A stretch of DNA of 64,000 nt, taken from contig JALOOM010000040.1 in NCBI GenBank assembly GCA_025454395.1, positions 1 to 64,000 on the forward strand, in the 5' to 3' direction. The notes under the pieces are model-generated. The model was not told where the DNA came from and did no database searches. It saw only the letters and a program-made list of their open reading frames with translations. The translations under genes were made by a program, and so were the position numbers. The stretch is from Elainella sp. Prado103. Lineage in GTDB: Bacteria; Cyanobacteriota; Cyanobacteriia; Elainellales; Elainellaceae. Of this stretch, positions 1 through 9,993 are shown piece after piece (the stretch's first letter is position 1; each line of letters opens with the position of its first letter).

Positions 1-998
1 CCACCGAACTGCTGGGAGTCACCCTGTGGCATCAGCCGATCGTCCTATTTCGCGATGCCGCCAACCAAGTGCAAGCCCTAGAAGATCGCTGTCCCCATCG
101 GCAGGTCAAGCTCAGCCACGGCAAGCGAGTCGGCGATCGATTAGAATGCGCCTACCACGGCTGGCAATTCGATGCAGCCGGACATTGCGTCGAAGTTCCG
201 TATCTAACAGATCAGCAAAAACGACCCACCTGCCAACTTCGGCAATACCCCATCCGAGAGCAGAACGGCTTCATTTGGGTCTTTCCCGGCAACCCCGATC
301 ACGCCCAGCAGATTGAACCCCTGCCCCTACCCGAATGGGATCACCTCAACTACATCGGCTCCGTCGCCGTGATCGAATGCCGCGCCCACTACTCCTTCCT
401 GATGGAAAACCTGATGGACATGTACCACGGGCACCTGCACGACAACTACCAAGCCTGGGCCAACCCCGTCCTGCAAGACCTTCAACAAACCGCCGATCGC
501 GTCGATGCCCACTACCAAGCCCAGAGCTACTACCGCATCGATCGGATCTGGTCGATCGCCCAACTCTTCTTCCCCTCCCTGCGACAACTCCACCCCGAAC
601 CGCTCGATGTCAGCTACGTTTATCCCCACTGGACAGCAGCCCTCGGCAACGACTTCAAACTGTACTGCCTAGTTTGCCCGATCACCGAAACCACCACCAA
701 AGCCTACCTGATCCACTTCACCTCCCTCAACGCCTTCCCCAAACTACACAAACTACCGATCGCCTTCCGCCGCTTCCTGAAAAACCGACTATTCGGCACC
801 GCCCGCCCCATCCTAGAAGGACTAATCCAACAAGATGTCCTAATGATGGAAGACGAACAGCAAGCCTACCTCCACCACCCCGATCGCCGCAACTACGAAC
901 TCAACCGCACGATCGCCAGCGTCCAACGCCTCATCCGCACCCAAGCAGAACCCCAGCCAGCCCCAAAAACCGACACCCCCAATCTCAACACCCCCTAA
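1..998 (+). CDS. Rieske (2Fe-2S) non-heme iron oxygenase, 5'-truncated
   Basis: The reading frame is open from base 3, so the start lies before the window. The Rieske cluster ligands are clear: CPHR and, about 20 residues later, CAYHGW. The mononuclear iron site follows as ENLMDMYHGHLH, matching the E-x3-D-x2-H-x3/4-H pattern of ring-hydroxylating oxygenase alpha subunits. The remainder looks like the PaO/CAO/Tic55-type family common in cyanobacteria, which oxidise chlorophyll-derived or other aromatic substrates using electrons from ferredoxin. The substrate cannot be read from sequence, so no symbol is given. No partner reductase is visible. The C-terminal end is low complexity, rich in Pro, Asn and Thr, and runs into a direct repeat that overlaps the stop codon. 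Confidence 0.85.
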   Translation, partial: TELLGVTLWHQPIVLFRDAANQVQALEDRCPHRQVKLSHGKRVGDRLECAYHGWQFDAAGHCVEVPYLTDQQKRPTCQLRQYPIREQNGFIWVFPGNPDHAQQIEPLPLPEWDHLNYIGSVAVIECRAHYSFLMENLMDMYHGHLHDNYQAWANPVLQDLQQTADRVDAHYQAQSYYRIDRIWSIAQLFFPSLRQLHPEPLDVSYVYPHWTAALGNDFKLYCLVCPITETTTKAYLIHFTSLNAFPKLHKLPIAFRRFLKNRLFGTARPILEGLIQQDVLMMEDEQQAYLHHPDRRNYELNRTIASVQRLIRTQAEPQPAPKTDTPNLNTP

Positions 999-1025
999 TC
1001 TCAACACCCCTAATCTCAACACCCC
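981..1025. repeat. 15-bp direct repeat, three copies, at the end of the Rieske gene
   Basis: Three near-identical copies of AATCTCAACACCCCT run across the stop codon of the oxygenase into the spacer. The repeat adds the last residues of the protein (NLNTP), so slippage here would alter the C-terminus. Confidence 0.8.
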
Positions 1026-1091
1026 ATGTGAACCCCACGACGCGAAGCGAAACCCCGCCACCCACAAACCAGCCCATTTGGAGGGGGTGTC

Positions 1092-1138
1092 GGGGGACGC
1101 AACCGTCCCCTGACGGGGGTTTGGGGGCAAAGCCCCCA
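1092..1138. repeat. pair of GC-rich hairpins upstream of tmRNA
   Basis: Two stem-loops lie side by side: GGGGAC/GTCCCC (1093-1098 and 1105-1110) and TGGGGGC/GCCCCCA (1122-1128 and 1132-1138, loop AAA). Neither is followed by a T run, so intrinsic termination is not supported. The layout resembles the small palindromic elements scattered through cyanobacterial spacers; REP-like status is inference. Confidence 0.6.
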
Positions 1139-1201
1139 CCTCAAAAACATCCCAACCGCCAAGATGAAAAAAGTGATACTCCCCGTCCCAGCCAGATTCG
1201 C

Positions 1202-1207
1202 TATAAT
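1202..1207 (+). promoter_or_regulatory. probable -10 element of ssrA
   Basis: A perfect TATAAT lies 15 bases before the mature 5' end of tmRNA, leaving room for a short leader removed by RNase P. No good -35 hexamer is seen at the usual spacing. Confidence 0.55.
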
Positions 1208-1222
1208 AAATAGACACAGTAA

Positions 1223-1604
1223 GGGGCTGTAACGGTTTCGACGTTCTGGCGAACACTACTTTGTGATTCAGGTCGAGAGTGAGTCTCCTCTCGAAAATCA
1301 AAGGCTCAAAACAAGTACATGCGAACAACATCGTACCTTTTGCTCGTAAGGCAGTAGCTATTGCCTAAACACCTCTTATAGGTTCGAGCGTCTATGGTTT
1401 GACTCCGTTAAGGATCATAGACCAAACCCCAACGGATGCTCTAGCCGATTGTCTCTGGTCGATCGCTAGCTAAGACTTCACCAGAGCATCCCACCGTCTG
1501 GGATAATGGACGGTTCCCGCTTCGAGGATCAGAGAAGCTAAACCTGTGAATGAGCGGAGTACTAATAACTAGGGCGGACACGGGTTCGACTCCCGTCAGC
1601 TCCA
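1223..1604 (+). ncRNA. ssrA: transfer-messenger RNA (tmRNA), single-chain form
   Basis: The 5' end GGGGCTGTAACGGTTTCGAC and the 3' T-arm GGGTTCGACTCCC are the hallmarks of tmRNA. The acceptor stem GGGGCTG (1223-1229) pairs with CAGCTCC (1597-1603); the terminal CCA is not encoded. The tag frame starts at GCG 1321 and ends at TAA 1366-1368. It encodes ANNIVPFARKAVAIA, which begins with the typical cyanobacterial ANNIV. tmRNA with SmpB rescues stalled ribosomes by adding this tag, which directs the product to proteolysis. Boundaries come from the acceptor pairing. The tag ends in Ile-Ala instead of the usual Ala-Ala (see findings). Confidence 0.97.
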
Positions 1605-1627
1605 TTAGAGTCTAGATGCAATCTCTC

Positions 1628-2767
1628 CTAGGCACTCTTAATCTCCGTCCAGAGGGTGTCATAAAGCGTTTGCGCTTCTCCAACTGGCGTGATTCCTTCC
1701 CCTTTCGCAATCATAGCCGCAGTTGGATAAAGCGTTTTTTTAGCTTGAATTTCGGTGGGTAGCTTGCCAAAAGCAGCCTGATTTGGAGTGCCCAACTTCA
1801 GTTGAGTCGCTGCAAAAGCAGAATTATCGGGATCCAGAATAAAATTCATCCAAGCATAGGCTGCTGCCACATTCGGAGCTTTCGCAGGAACAGCCATCGT
1901 ATCCGTCCAGATGGAAGTGCCAGATTGAGGAATCACATACACCAACTGAGGGTTGTCTAACGGCAGCAAGTTCCCCAACGTAGAATAGGTCATACAAATC
2001 GATAAATCCCCCGCGATCAACTGATCTTCCCAGCCATAGGTTTGAAAGCCTGAAAGTGCCGGTTTCAGGGTCAATAATTGCTGAGCCGCTGCTTCAATCT
2101 GCGTTGGATCGGTGGCATTGTAGGAATAACCCAGAGACTTCAGAACCATCCCCAGCGTTTCTCGCACATCGTCCAGCAGCGTCATTTTGCCTGCCAGCTC
2201 TGGCTGGTTTTCCCAGAGGAAATCCCAATCTTCCGGAGTGGTCTTCAGCACTTCTGTATTGTAAATCAGCCCGGTTGTCCCCCAATTAAATGGAAGACTA
2301 TGGGCTGAATTAGGGTCATAGGGAGGATTTTGCCAGCGATCCATCAGATTGTCGAGCCCAACCAGCTTGCTGCGATCGAGCTTCAGCAGCAATTGAGCAT
2401 CGATCATCTGCCGCACCATATAATCAGAGGGATAAATGATGCTATACTGGTTGCCCCCACCGGCTTGCAGTTTAGCCAGCATTGTTTCGTTTGAGTCATA
2501 GACATCCGAAACAACCTGAATGCCCGTTTTTTCAGTGAATCGCTGATACAGATCGGTATTAGAGTAATCTGCCCAAGTGTAAATATGGAGGACTGAGTCG
2601 TCCAGGATATTTGCAGATTGAGACGGCTGCTCAGCCGGTGCCTCACCTAAATTGCGAGCACAATTGGAGAGAGCGACGGTGGAGACTGCCGCGGCCGAAA
2701 ATTGTAGAAAGCGTCGTCGAGATGTCCGAGCTGATCGCCCTCTAGCACCGAAAACCATATCTGGCAT
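1628..2767 (-). CDS. spermidine/putrescine-type ABC transporter substrate-binding lipoprotein
   Basis: Periplasmic solute-binding protein of the PotD/PotF family, about 379 residues. The export signal is a twin-arginine type: SRRRFLQF at residues 16-23, then a hydrophobic stretch ending in LSNC with the lipobox Cys near residue 36, so it is predicted to be folded before export and lipid anchored. The mature part shows family features such as LHIYTWADY, FTEKTGIQV and an SLPFNWGTTGLIYN segment. I chose ATG 2767 because AGGA lies about 7 bases upstream; an in-frame TTG at 2815 would add 16 residues. No permease or ATPase gene adjoins it, so it is an orphan binding protein here. Polyamine as ligand is inferred from the family. 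Confidence 0.85.
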   Translation of the reverse strand: MPDMVFGARGRSARTSRRRFLQFSAAAVSTVALSNCARNLGEAPAEQPSQSANILDDSVLHIYTWADYSNTDLYQRFTEKTGIQVVSDVYDSNETMLAKLQAGGGNQYSIIYPSDYMVRQMIDAQLLLKLDRSKLVGLDNLMDRWQNPPYDPNSAHSLPFNWGTTGLIYNTEVLKTTPEDWDFLWENQPELAGKMTLLDDVRETLGMVLKSLGYSYNATDPTQIEAAAQQLLTLKPALSGFQTYGWEDQLIAGDLSICMTYSTLGNLLPLDNPQLVYVIPQSGTSIWTDTMAVPAKAPNVAAAYAWMNFILDPDNSAFAATQLKLGTPNQAAFGKLPTEIQAKKTLYPTAAMIAKGEGITPVGEAQTLYDTLWTEIKSA

Positions 2768-2897
2768 AGCTTCATCCTGCTGGAACCATAAGACAATGTT
2801 CTCCAGCCTACCCAAAGAAACCTGTTGATTGTTGAAAAACAGGCTACGATTTCACAACGATCGCCGAATAATCAAGTTACGTTTTTTGAGGCTAGCA

Positions 2898-2926
2898 GAG
2901 ATTGAACCCGTCATGGGTTTAATCTC
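2898..2926. promoter_or_regulatory. 12-bp stem hairpin upstream of the polyamine-binding protein
   Basis: GAGATTGAACCC (2898-2909) pairs with GGGTTTAATCTC (2915-2926) around a 5-base loop, with only one G-U pair. It sits about 130 bp upstream of the chosen start of the minus-strand lipoprotein gene. Neither side carries a T run, so a terminator is unlikely. An operator or a leader RNA structure are the alternatives. Confidence 0.55.
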
Positions 2927-3449
2927 CTGGGAAATATGAAGGCTCTGTAAGGACGAAGAGAGTAGCTACGTCAACTGGCGGAAGCGCTTTTACTGAGTCA
3001 GCCCCAACTTATTTGGCGCGAAAAGTAGGTTAAGCAGCCTATCCATCGGCAAGGGGAAGCGATTTGTACGGACAACTGAATGGCTGAAAGCCAAGCTAAG
3101 TCTATATTTTAGCAATTGCTTCCCTCTACGTATGCGAACACCCGTTCGGTCGCCGATCCATCTTACCCATTTCTGAAGTACGGCCGATCAGGGGTCAGCA
3201 ATTTTACTGATACAACAAGTTTAATTAAGGTTTTCGCAAAGTTACCGATCAAACCTGTGGATTCTACAAAATCTAGAGATAGGATGATCGTGAGGCAAGT
3301 TGTTCAAGTCCCTGTAACAAGCTAGAGTGAGTTTTCAGTGTCTTAGTAATTCTTTGACTCGGCTACGTGTTCTCCCGGTTACGTACTCCTTAGGTGTGGT
3401 GATAACCTCAGTACTATGGTCGGTTTGGGTAGCTCTCCTAGTGATCAGT

Positions 3450-3941
3450 GTTCCCAAATTTCGTGCCGGTGAACTCCGTGTTTTCCTCAACTTGAAGTTC
3501 CCTGACTTCGTATGGTTTGGTTCCCTTGATTCCCTGTTCTAGCTGAAATCTCTGTCTTTGCTGGAGGTATTTTGGCTAGAGGCGTTTCGGCTACGAGTGT
3601 TTCGGCTAAAAGTGTGTTCTGTTTCGGATCGTTAAAAGACATGTTTCATAACATGTTCCCTGTTGGCAAGTGTTCCGGTTCCCTGTTTTTGAATGGCAGC
3701 CTCTAGCAATAGAGGATTTGGCTGTAGCTGCGGTCAACAATGTGTGTTCTCAACCATGTGTTCTCAACCGTGTGTTTCGATTCGATCTGTTCCTATAGAG
3801 TTTGAAGCTAGTCAGCGTTGATGGATTATCAATGTTCCCTGTCCAGTTCCCTGCCCACCAAATTGCTGGATGACCCATTCCCAAGTCATCACCTTTTCCC
3901 TTAAGTCGTCACCCTTTAACGCTGATAGTTCTAGTGTTCCC
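3450..3941 (+). repeat. interspersed GTTCCC(TG) words in non-coding DNA
   Basis: GTTCCC occurs at 3450, 3497, 3520, 3655, 3678, 3834, 3846 and 3936, four of these extended to GTTCCCTG plus 3655 which continues CTGTT. All are on the + strand. Spacing is irregular, unlike a tandem array or CRISPR. Similar words (ATTCCCTGTT at 3529, GTTCCG at 3672) surround them. Confidence 0.6.
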
Positions 3942-4201
3942 ATTTCCAGTTCTTGATTAGTGTTCCTCTTCAGGAGAATCCCTTTTCCTTGAGCAAAGGC
4001 TGAAATCTCAGCATATTTACTGAATGGCTCGGTTTTGATTCGATTTGGCTACTGGGTCGGTTACTGATTCGGGTTGTTGATTCGGGTTGTTGATTCGGCT
4101 TGGCTCCCTGTTTAGACTCGGTCAATTTAGACTCGGTTCGGCTTTTCTCGGCTAGTATCACCTGCATTAAGAGTGATAGTTAACCCGAAAATCTACTAGA
4201 G

Positions 4202-4262
4202 AAACAGTTCATTGGCAGCCTCATGTATTCCCATTGATGAGGTTGCTAAATGGACTGTTTTT
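4202..4262 (+). terminator. long hairpin followed by a T run
   Basis: AAACAGTTCATTGGCAGCCTCAT pairs over about 23 positions, with a few mismatches, with a downstream arm ending in GGACTGTTT; the + strand then continues TTTTT. This looks like an intrinsic terminator for a + strand transcript, but no + strand gene lies within 2.6 kb upstream except tmRNA. It may end an unrecognised non-coding RNA, or be a small palindromic element. Confidence 0.5.
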
Positions 4263-4440
4263 CCCATGGATATTTTTGCGCGGCTGTCTTTTGCATAGAT
4301 AAATCCTAAGCTCAACCCTAAGGAGAGGGAGTGATGGGGATCACAGGTATACGGAGGATTTCGATCACAATTCATCTCCGTAATATCTCTACACTACGCC
4401 GCAGCCATCATTCCATAAACCATCGTTCCATAAATCATTA

Positions 4441-4500
4441 TTCTGCCAGCCGCAGTTCTGCCAGCCGCAGTTCTGCCAGCTACAGTTCTGCCAGCTACAG
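4441..4500. repeat. 15-bp tandem repeat, four copies
   Basis: Two copies of TTCTGCCAGCCGCAG are followed by two of TTCTGCCAGCTACAG, with a decayed fifth copy after 4500. The array lies downstream of chlN and is in frame on both strands, which creates spurious short open frames. Confidence 0.85.
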
Positions 4501-4661
4501 TTCCAAACGACAGTTTTGCCAGCCAGATGGCGAGCAAAGACTGCTGTGAAACCAGCCAACAACCCCCCGCTCACCAAGGGAATTAGCCGATCCTATGATG
4601 GAGCGATCGGACTAACCAGCCTGGTGACGGGGGATTCCAGCGAGATATTAGCGTACTGATG

Positions 4662-6089
<1,428 letters not shown>

Positions 6090-6317
6090 TCAAAAGCCAA
6101 AAGTCAAAATAATGTGAAATCGAATCAAATTTAGTCAGGCATAGAATCCCGGAAGTTGAGGAAATCCCAGCAATCCAAAATGTGCAATTCGGAAAGCACG
6201 AAAGCAAGTGCGAATTGGAAAAACATATGCAATCAAGTAAGTAAGGGTGAATATAAACTGTGGGCTCCCAACTGCCCTTAAATTTTGAATTGAGCAGTTC
6301 AAACCTGAGCAGAACTC

Positions 6318-7121
6318 CTAACGCTTTTTGCGAGTGGATCGATCGCGACGGCGGGGTACCCGCTCTCGGCTAGGTAGTTCATGGGCATTGAGTTCGGCGG
6401 TATCAATCGGCAATCTAGAGGATTTAACGTTAGAGAAATGGGTTTGAGCAGAATTGGCTGGAGAAGGATTAGTTTGAGTTGGCTGGGTCGAAGCTGCCAA
6501 TGATGGCGTGGGTGCTGATGGTGACGAATCGGAGGGGAGATCGGGCGATGGATGACTCCACGGGTCAGGCGCTTGATCAGGCGGTAGGGCGGTAGAGGGA
6601 TGCGATCGGGATTTGGGTTTAGATTTGGGTTTAGATTTGGGTTCAACTTGAGATACCGATGATGCAACAGGGATCGGAGCCGCAGAAGCCTGATTGGGAG
6701 GCACCTGATCCGGTTGTTGATCCCGCCCATTTGCATCGATATCCGGATCCTCTAACCTAAAAGGATTGGTTGGATGGGATTCCCGGCTCGGCAGCAGTTT
6801 AGTAGTATCCGGTTGGATTTGTGGCGGAGTTGCGCTGTCTAAAACTTTTTCTAAGTCTTTCAGTTCGTCTTCCGGGTTGAAGTTGAGCCCTAGCGCCATT
6901 ACAATCCGATCTGGATTACTGTTGAGATCAACCACCAGCGGTAACAGTTGAATCAACTGAGGCTCCAGGGTAGATAGCGTACCCAGAATGAAGCTAGCAG
7001 AAGGGCGGCTCTGCCCTTGACAATCGACCCAGACACCCAGCTTAACAATCCAATGGCGATTTTTGCGGTAGTAGCTCAGCCATTCTGACTTGAGCGCGCG
7101 ACGGAGATGTTCAATATTCAT
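6318..7121 (-). CDS. DUF5331 domain protein between chlL and chlN
   Basis: About 267 residues. The N-terminal 110 residues (MNIEHLRRALKSEWLSYYR, then WIVKLGVWVDCQGQSRPSAS) match the cyanobacterial DUF5331 family, which is commonly encoded in exactly this place. The rest is low complexity, rich in Pro, Ser and Thr with a repeated KSKP unit, ending in a very basic tail RRRDRSTRKKR. Function is unknown; a link to dark chlorophyll synthesis is inferred only from conserved neighbourhood. ATG 7121 is chosen over TTG 7148, which would add nine residues outside the conserved part. Spacers of about 230 to 255 bp separate it from both chl genes, so it may have its own promoter. Confidence 0.8.
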   Translation of the reverse strand: MNIEHLRRALKSEWLSYYRKNRHWIVKLGVWVDCQGQSRPSASFILGTLSTLEPQLIQLLPLVVDLNSNPDRIVMALGLNFNPEDELKDLEKVLDSATPPQIQPDTTKLLPSRESHPTNPFRLEDPDIDANGRDQQPDQVPPNQASAAPIPVASSVSQVEPKSKPKSKPKSRSHPSTALPPDQAPDPWSHPSPDLPSDSSPSAPTPSLAASTQPTQTNPSPANSAQTHFSNVKSSRLPIDTAELNAHELPSRERVPRRRDRSTRKKR

Positions 7122-7348
7122 GGAAGTTGTCAATATAGAGCGTTGCAATCAAGGTGACTAGGAGTTACATTTTTGCATTCTCTATTGCACTACCATCCAT
7201 CAATTTCGAATCAGTTTATCCCCAACAATTACAGTATTGGTCATCGCACCTTCACATCATCCTGGTTCTTAAGCCACAGCCCCGTCGATCGCCCCCCGTC
7301 ATTTACCTCCAGTCAATGGCCCCTAGCCGATCGCGCCTGAAAGACCAC

Positions 7349-8212
7349 TTAAACCATCATCAAATCCAGTTCAGCTTCTGCCGTTGGTTGAGATTTGGTG
7401 GGATTGAGATAGAAATCAGACAGCAGGCTAAACAGCTCGCGATCGGGCGCATCATTGGGCACCACTCCTTCCGGACGTGCCAGAATTTGATCGGCAATAT
7501 TGAGGTAATAATCACAAACGTAGTTCAGGGAAGGATCCTTCTCCGCCATTTCAAATAGCGTTTTGCCCTTAACCCGCGATACTCGAATATCTTCGATTAA
7601 CGGCAGAATTTCTAACACTGGCATGGGGACAGATTCGACATATTTATCGATGAGATCGCGCTTGGCAGTGCGGTTGCCAATCAATCCAGCCAATCGGAGC
7701 GGGTGTGTTCTCGCCTTTTCTCGCACCGAAGCTGCAATTCGATTTGCTGCAAACAGCGCATCAAAGCCATTATCAGTCACGATCATGCAATAGTCTGCAT
7801 AGTTGAGCGGAGCTGCAAACCCACCACAGACTACATCTCCCAGCACATCAAACAAAATTACATCATATTCATCAAAGGCATTCAACTCTTTGAGCAGCTT
7901 CACGGTTTCGCCCACCACATAGCCACCACAACCGGCACCGGCCGGTGGGCCACCTGCTTCCACGCAATCTACACCCCCGTAGCCCTTGTGGATCACATCT
8001 TCTGCCCAAACATCTTCGTAGTGATACTTTTTCTCTTGCAGGGTATCGATGATGGTGGGGATCAAATATCCAGTGAGCGTAAACGTGCTGTCATGCTTAG
8101 GATCGCAGCCAATTTGCAGCACCCGTTTACCGCGTTTTGCCAGTGCTACCGAGATGTTACAGCTCGTGGTCGATTTGCCGATCCCGCCCTTTCCGTAAAC
8201 TGCTAATTTCAC
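7349..8212 (-). CDS. chlL: light-independent protochlorophyllide reductase ATP-binding subunit L
   Basis: ChlL, 287 residues, is the NifH-like homodimer that couples ATP hydrolysis to electron transfer to ChlN-ChlB. The P-loop [13 protein letters not shown] is at residues 8-20, and the bridging [4Fe-4S] Cys lie in GAGCGGYV and [10 protein letters not shown]. The start is GTG 8210-8212, supported by a strong GGAGGAGA ribosome site 7 bases upstream and by the family N-terminus [12 protein letters not shown]. It is the first gene of the minus-strand chl cluster. The 900-bp spacer upstream separates it from a divergently oriented Fur-family gene. The enzyme is oxygen sensitive, so redox-linked control by that neighbour is possible, but only inferred. 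Confidence 0.98.
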   Translation of the reverse strand: MKLAVYGKGGIGKSTTSCNISVALAKRGKRVLQIGCDPKHDSTFTLTGYLIPTIIDTLQEKKYHYEDVWAEDVIHKGYGGVDCVEAGGPPAGAGCGGYVVGETVKLLKELNAFDEYDVILFDVLGDVVCGGFAAPLNYADYCMIVTDNGFDALFAANRIAASVREKARTHPLRLAGLIGNRTAKRDLIDKYVESVPMPVLEILPLIEDIRVSRVKGKTLFEMAEKDPSLNYVCDYYLNIADQILARPEGVVPNDAPDRELFSLLSDFYLNPTKSQPTAEAELDLMMV

Positions 8213-9127
8213 TGCTAATCTCCTCCAGCGTCGGATGGATTGAATGTCTCACCTGCTTATTCAGGATTTGAGGCAAAAATTTTGAAAGGGGTCGAGTGCT
8301 TCAATTCATGCATTGGTGCAATTCATGGAGTTACGACCCATTGCCTTAGCTTCAAGCCTTGCTTGGTAACTGAATGCATTATTGACAAAATTTCGGACGC
8401 TGAAAAGGGCAAGGAAAAATGAAAAGTCAAGAAAATGCGAGCTAATAAGTGATTTAAAAAGAAATCAAGAGCTAGATTGCTTAGAATCAAACTCAGACCT
8501 CTAAAAAATTAAATATTCGGTTTTATGTTTCTTAATTCTATAAATCAGAACAAAAGACAACTGAGAAAAACGAACCCCTGAATTCGGATCGCAGTTTGAG
8601 GCATTTCTGCGATCGAGCAGCAAAGAGATTTCGCTCCAGGTCACGGTTTGCAACTCAGTAGCAGCTCAGAAAATCCTGATTTCCCAGCCCGATCGGATCC
8701 ATCAATGGACTACCCAGAAGCTTGGGCTGTAACTCTGTCGCGGCTCTGTTCGAAGATTGTCAATAATAGTAAATTTTTCAAGATCGTCTGATGACCCAGT
8801 CTAATAACACAGTCTGATGCAGCAGGATGGAATGACAGTCGGGCGAGGGTTCTACCCACCCTACAGAGAGGACAATTGCAGTAGACATCCGAAAAACAAC
8901 TAAGTTAAAGTGGTAGTGAGTTTGTTTTAGGGCACCCTATTTGCCAACTCTGGCTTCAAGCTTCACAGCAGAGGAAGATGACCAGCAGATTCCACCTTGA
9001 GTAAGTTATCCTCGTTAGACAACCTGTACTACTCAGCCGGTATAGGCACTGCCCATGCTTAAAATTCCTGCTTAGAATTGAAATATAGGTAAAAACTGTG
9101 ACCCCATTTGAAATCAGGACGGCAGCC
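8213..9127. other. spacer between chlL and the Fur-family gene
   Basis: About 900 bp with no credible gene. It must hold the divergent promoters of chlL and the regulator. An inverted repeat GATCGCAG/CTGCGATC lies at 8587-8614 (loop 12), built on HIP1-like words. The section 8400-8560 is markedly A+T rich. No clear -35/-10 pair could be picked by eye. Confidence 0.5.
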
Positions 9128-9589
9128 ATGCACGCGGAAGCTGCTATCAGAAAACCGATTCGCTCCCTGGAAGATGCGCTCGATCATTGTCAAAGATTAG
9201 GAATGCGTCTCAGTAAACAGCGACGGTTTATTCTGGAACTGCTATGGCAAGAGCAGGAACATCTCTCTGCCCGCGAAATCTACGATCGCCTCAATCAGCA
9301 GGGCAAAGAGATCGGTCATACTTCGGTGTATCAGAACCTGGAAGCCCTGTCGGCCCAAGGTGTAATTGAATGTGTCGATCGGGCCGATGGTCGATTATAT
9401 GGCAACATTAGCGATCCCCATAGCCATGTCAACTGCTTGGATACCAATCAGATTATGGATGTGCATATTGATTTGCCTGCGGAACTTTTGCAACAAATAG
9501 AGCAGCAAACCGGCGTGAAAATCACCAGCTATTCGATCAATTTCTACGGCTATCGATCAACCGCAGCCACCCCTGAATCAGCAGTTTAA
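9128..9589 (+). CDS. Fur-family transcriptional repressor, FurC/PerR-like
   Basis: About 153 residues with an N-terminal winged helix (MRLSKQRRFILELLWQ, HLSAREIYDRL, HTSVYQNLEALSAQGV) and a C-terminal metal/dimer domain (DPHSHVNCLDTNQIMDV). The CxxC pairs of classical structural zinc sites are absent: only one Cys is seen in HVNCLDT. The segment SLEDALDHCQRLGMRLSKQRR resembles the cyanobacterial FurC group linked to peroxide response, from memory. ATG 9128 has AGGAC 7 bases upstream; a GTG at 9098 would extend the protein by ten residues. It is transcribed away from chlL across a long spacer. Confidence 0.8.
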   Translation: MHAEAAIRKPIRSLEDALDHCQRLGMRLSKQRRFILELLWQEQEHLSAREIYDRLNQQGKEIGHTSVYQNLEALSAQGVIECVDRADGRLYGNISDPHSHVNCLDTNQIMDVHIDLPAELLQQIEQQTGVKITSYSINFYGYRSTAATPESAV

Positions 9590-9993
9590 TTCAGCTTGAG
9601 AACCAGCTTGAGTGACGCAATCGCTAGACTGATTAAGGATAAGGCTCCTGTTTTCGTTTGGGGCAGATTCTAGATTGGGCCGATCTAGCTGGGGCAGAGT
9701 CCAGCAAAACTATAGATTGAGTGAATTTAAGCGGGGATCGCGGTCATTGAGGCGGCTCCCGTTGCTTTGGCTGGGGTGCAATCAGTCATCTATCCAACGG
9801 GGTCACCTATCCAGCAGGGTCACCTATCCAGCAGGTAGAAGGCTGGGGATCAAACAACCGGAAATTGTGAATTTCGGGAACCGGGAATTTAATGATGCGG
9901 ATTTGAAATTTGCGAGTAAGCTTGACTATCCAGACCGTCAGGAATTGAAACCGTGAGGAATTGATGTCCTGAAGATGTGTATAGGCGGAGTTT
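9590..9993. other. spacer with 17-bp tandem repeat
   Basis: About 400 bp without a gene. A 17-bp unit, GTCACCTATCCAGCAGG, occurs twice exactly (9802-9835) and once imperfectly just before (9785-9801). Confidence 0.6.

Larger units (their letters stand above)
2768..4661. other. gene-free region of about 1.9 kb
   Basis: No open frame here looks like a protein: those present are short, low in complexity and without start signals. The stretch holds a near-perfect inverted repeat at 2898-2926, a block at 3450-3941 in which GTTCCC recurs on one strand, a T-tailed hairpin at 4202-4262 and a 15-bp tandem repeat at 4441-4500. Composition changes to T-rich + strand in 3300-4150. It may hold decayed genes or an untranslated transcript. 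Confidence 0.6.

Noticed and set aside
335-1213. 292-residue frame inside the Rieske gene
   Set aside because: Arg/Pro/His-rich composition typical of an out-of-frame reading; the Rieske frame has clear motifs.
3116-3542. Two consecutive plus-strand open frames of about 70 residues
   Set aside because: No ribosome site, no recognisable protein features, and composition that follows the repeat words of the region.
3970-4167. Minus-strand 65-residue frame rich in Ser, Lys and Gln
   Set aside because: It is produced by short direct repeats (GATTCGGGTTGTT) and has no supporting start signal.
4331-4577. Overlapping small frames over the 15-bp repeat
   Set aside because: Both strands are open because the unit is a multiple of three; no conserved features.
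8240-8422. 60-residue frame in the chlL upstream spacer
   Set aside because: No ribosome site or protein features; overlaps the likely chlL leader region.
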